A DNA stretch of 64,000 bases from Chryseosolibacter indicum (GTDB taxonomy: Bacteria > Bacteroidota > Bacteroidia > Cytophagales > Cyclobacteriaceae). The notes below the pieces were generated by a model. The model was not told the DNA's origin. It searched no databases and saw only the letters and a list, made by a program, of their open reading frames with translations. This document shows, one piece after another, positions 63,229 to 64,000 of the stretch (positions within the stretch are counted from its first letter, which is position 1; each line of letters begins with the position of its first letter). Made by a program: the position numbers and the translations under genes. The stretch is from assembly GCF_018598585.1 (NCBI RefSeq), contig NZ_JAHESD010000002.1, forward strand, positions 1 through 64,000. The letters are read 5' to 3'.

Positions 63229-64000
63229 ATGCGTTGGATTGGCAGACAAGGAAGCGGCAATGTTCAGGATAGAAGAGGTGGAGGAATGGGAGGCCGTTTA
63301 GCGATAGGTGGTGGATTAGGTGGTATTGTAATACTTATTCTCAGTCTCCTTTTAGGTAATAACCCGCTTGAGTCTATTAATGTTGGGACTCAATCACGAA
63401 ATGAATCCCCTGGGCAGGTGCCGGGTAATCGACTGCATGATGAACAAGGACAATTTGTTTCAGTAGTTCTGAAGGAAACAGAAAACGTTTGGAATTCATT
63501 GTTTCAGCAAGAGTTCGGTAAGGACTATCAGGAACCACAACTGATTTTATTTACTCAGCTTGATCGCTCTGGATGCGGCACAGCAAATGCAGCTATGGGT
63601 CCGTTTTATTGTCCTCTTGATAATAGTGTATACATCGATTTAAGCTTCTACGATGAGTTAAGTACACGCTTTGGTGCTTCGGGCGATTTTGCAATGGCCT
63701 ATGTAGTAGCACATGAAGTAGGACATCACGTTCAAAATCTTTTGGGTACTTCCGATAAGATTCATCAGGCAAGACAAGCACTAAGCGAGCGAGAGGGAAA
63801 TAAATTATCGGTAGCACTTGAATTACAGGCAGACTTCTACGCGGGAGTGTGGGCCCATCATACACAGAAGAAAGAGAATATTCTTGAGGAAGGAGATATT
63901 GAAGAAGCGTTAAGGGCAGCAAATGCCATAGGTGATGACAGATTACAAAAACAATCACAAGGGTATGTTGTTCCGGATGCTTTTACCCACGGTACGTCTG
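63229..64000 (+). CDS. Neutral zinc metallopeptidase, YpfJ family, partial at the window end
   Basis: A frame opens at the ATG at 63229 (MRWIGRQGSGNVQDRRGGG) and runs off the window after 257 codons. It has a Gly-rich start, one transmembrane helix (about 22-42; IGGGLGGIVILILSLLLG), then the YpfJ-type domain with SGCGTANAAMGPFYCPLD and the zinc motif HEVGH at 162-166 followed by LELQADFYAGVWAH. The active part should face the periplasm. Such proteins usually end soon after ALRAANAIGDDRLQ, so little is missing. The antisense frame at 63593-63958 is a shadow. Confidence 0.92.
   Translation, partial: MRWIGRQGSGNVQDRRGGGMGGRLAIGGGLGGIVILILSLLLGNNPLESINVGTQSRNESPGQVPGNRLHDEQGQFVSVVLKETENVWNSLFQQEFGKDYQEPQLILFTQLDRSGCGTANAAMGPFYCPLDNSVYIDLSFYDELSTRFGASGDFAMAYVVAHEVGHHVQNLLGTSDKIHQARQALSEREGNKLSVALELQADFYAGVWAHHTQKKENILEEGDIEEALRAANAIGDDRLQKQSQGYVVPDAFTHGTS

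Noticed and set aside
63593..63958. 121-residue antisense frame near the right end
   Set aside because: It is antisense to the YpfJ-type metallopeptidase with a clear HEVGH motif.

Overview
The window reads as a chromosome segment of a free-living Bacteroidota bacterium, most likely of the Cytophagales type (the order is inference). Signs of the phylum are two proteins with C-terminal type IX secretion (T9SS) sorting domains, phylum-type promoters (TTTG / TAnnTTTG) before tRNA genes, a short primary sigma factor without region 1.1, a bacillithiol deacetylase, a TonB-dependent receptor with an N-terminal carboxypeptidase-like domain, and few Shine-Dalgarno sequences. Most of it is ordinary core genome; the accessory parts are small.

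Layout. 1-3.5 kb: xylose catabolism, with xylB and xylA divergent from a Nudix-type regulator that has lost its catalytic glutamates, and a perfect 17-bp palindrome between them. 4-11.6 kb: a sugar oxidation locus (Gfo/Idh/MocA oxidoreductase, two TIM-barrel isomerase/epimerase-like proteins, a lipoprotein cytochrome c, and a 1101-residue ThuA / sugar dehydrogenase / PKD / cytochrome c / carbohydrate-binding fusion). It is interrupted by a four-helix-bundle gene flanked by inverted arrays of a 7-bp repeat. 11.7-26 kb: a TonB-dependent receptor, a TMEM220-like protein, a lipoprotein GH13 enzyme, and a GlgE-type alpha-glucan cluster (glgE, treS-maltokinase fusion, glgB, GH57). The TreS domain has proline where the GH13 nucleophile aspartate should be. 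26-34 kb, minus strand: tex, pgi, pfkA, a ROK glucokinase and a T9SS type-B cadherin-like protein, i.e. upper glycolysis.

34-38.7 kb: mgsA, a START-like gene, then a CAT-anticodon tRNA followed by a 3-kb segment bounded by an exact 15-bp repeat of the tRNA 3' end. It carries a serine hydrolase and an AraC regulator, plus a second decayed tRNA end that holds a REP-like palindrome. 38.7-49.2 kb: housekeeping genes (LptF/G permease, rpsO, pnp with a long leader hairpin, rpoD, trxB, bshB1, pdxH, YqgE, a DUF349 protein). 49.3-64 kb: tRNA-Thr, a 2106-residue T9SS type-A multidomain esterase-like protein, a small unknown gene, a DUF922 metalloprotease-like protein with an overlapping small ORF, a PAS histidine kinase, an SDR dehydrogenase, a GH63-like glucosidase and a partial YpfJ-type metallopeptidase.

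How it fits together: the cell appears to import and oxidise plant- or microbe-derived sugars, feed xylose and glucose into glycolysis, and store carbon as alpha-glucan via maltose 1-phosphate. The observations most worth following are the missing TreS nucleophile, the four-helix gene with inverted heptad arrays, and the tRNA-bounded segment. No CRISPR array, rRNA, integrase or transposase was seen.
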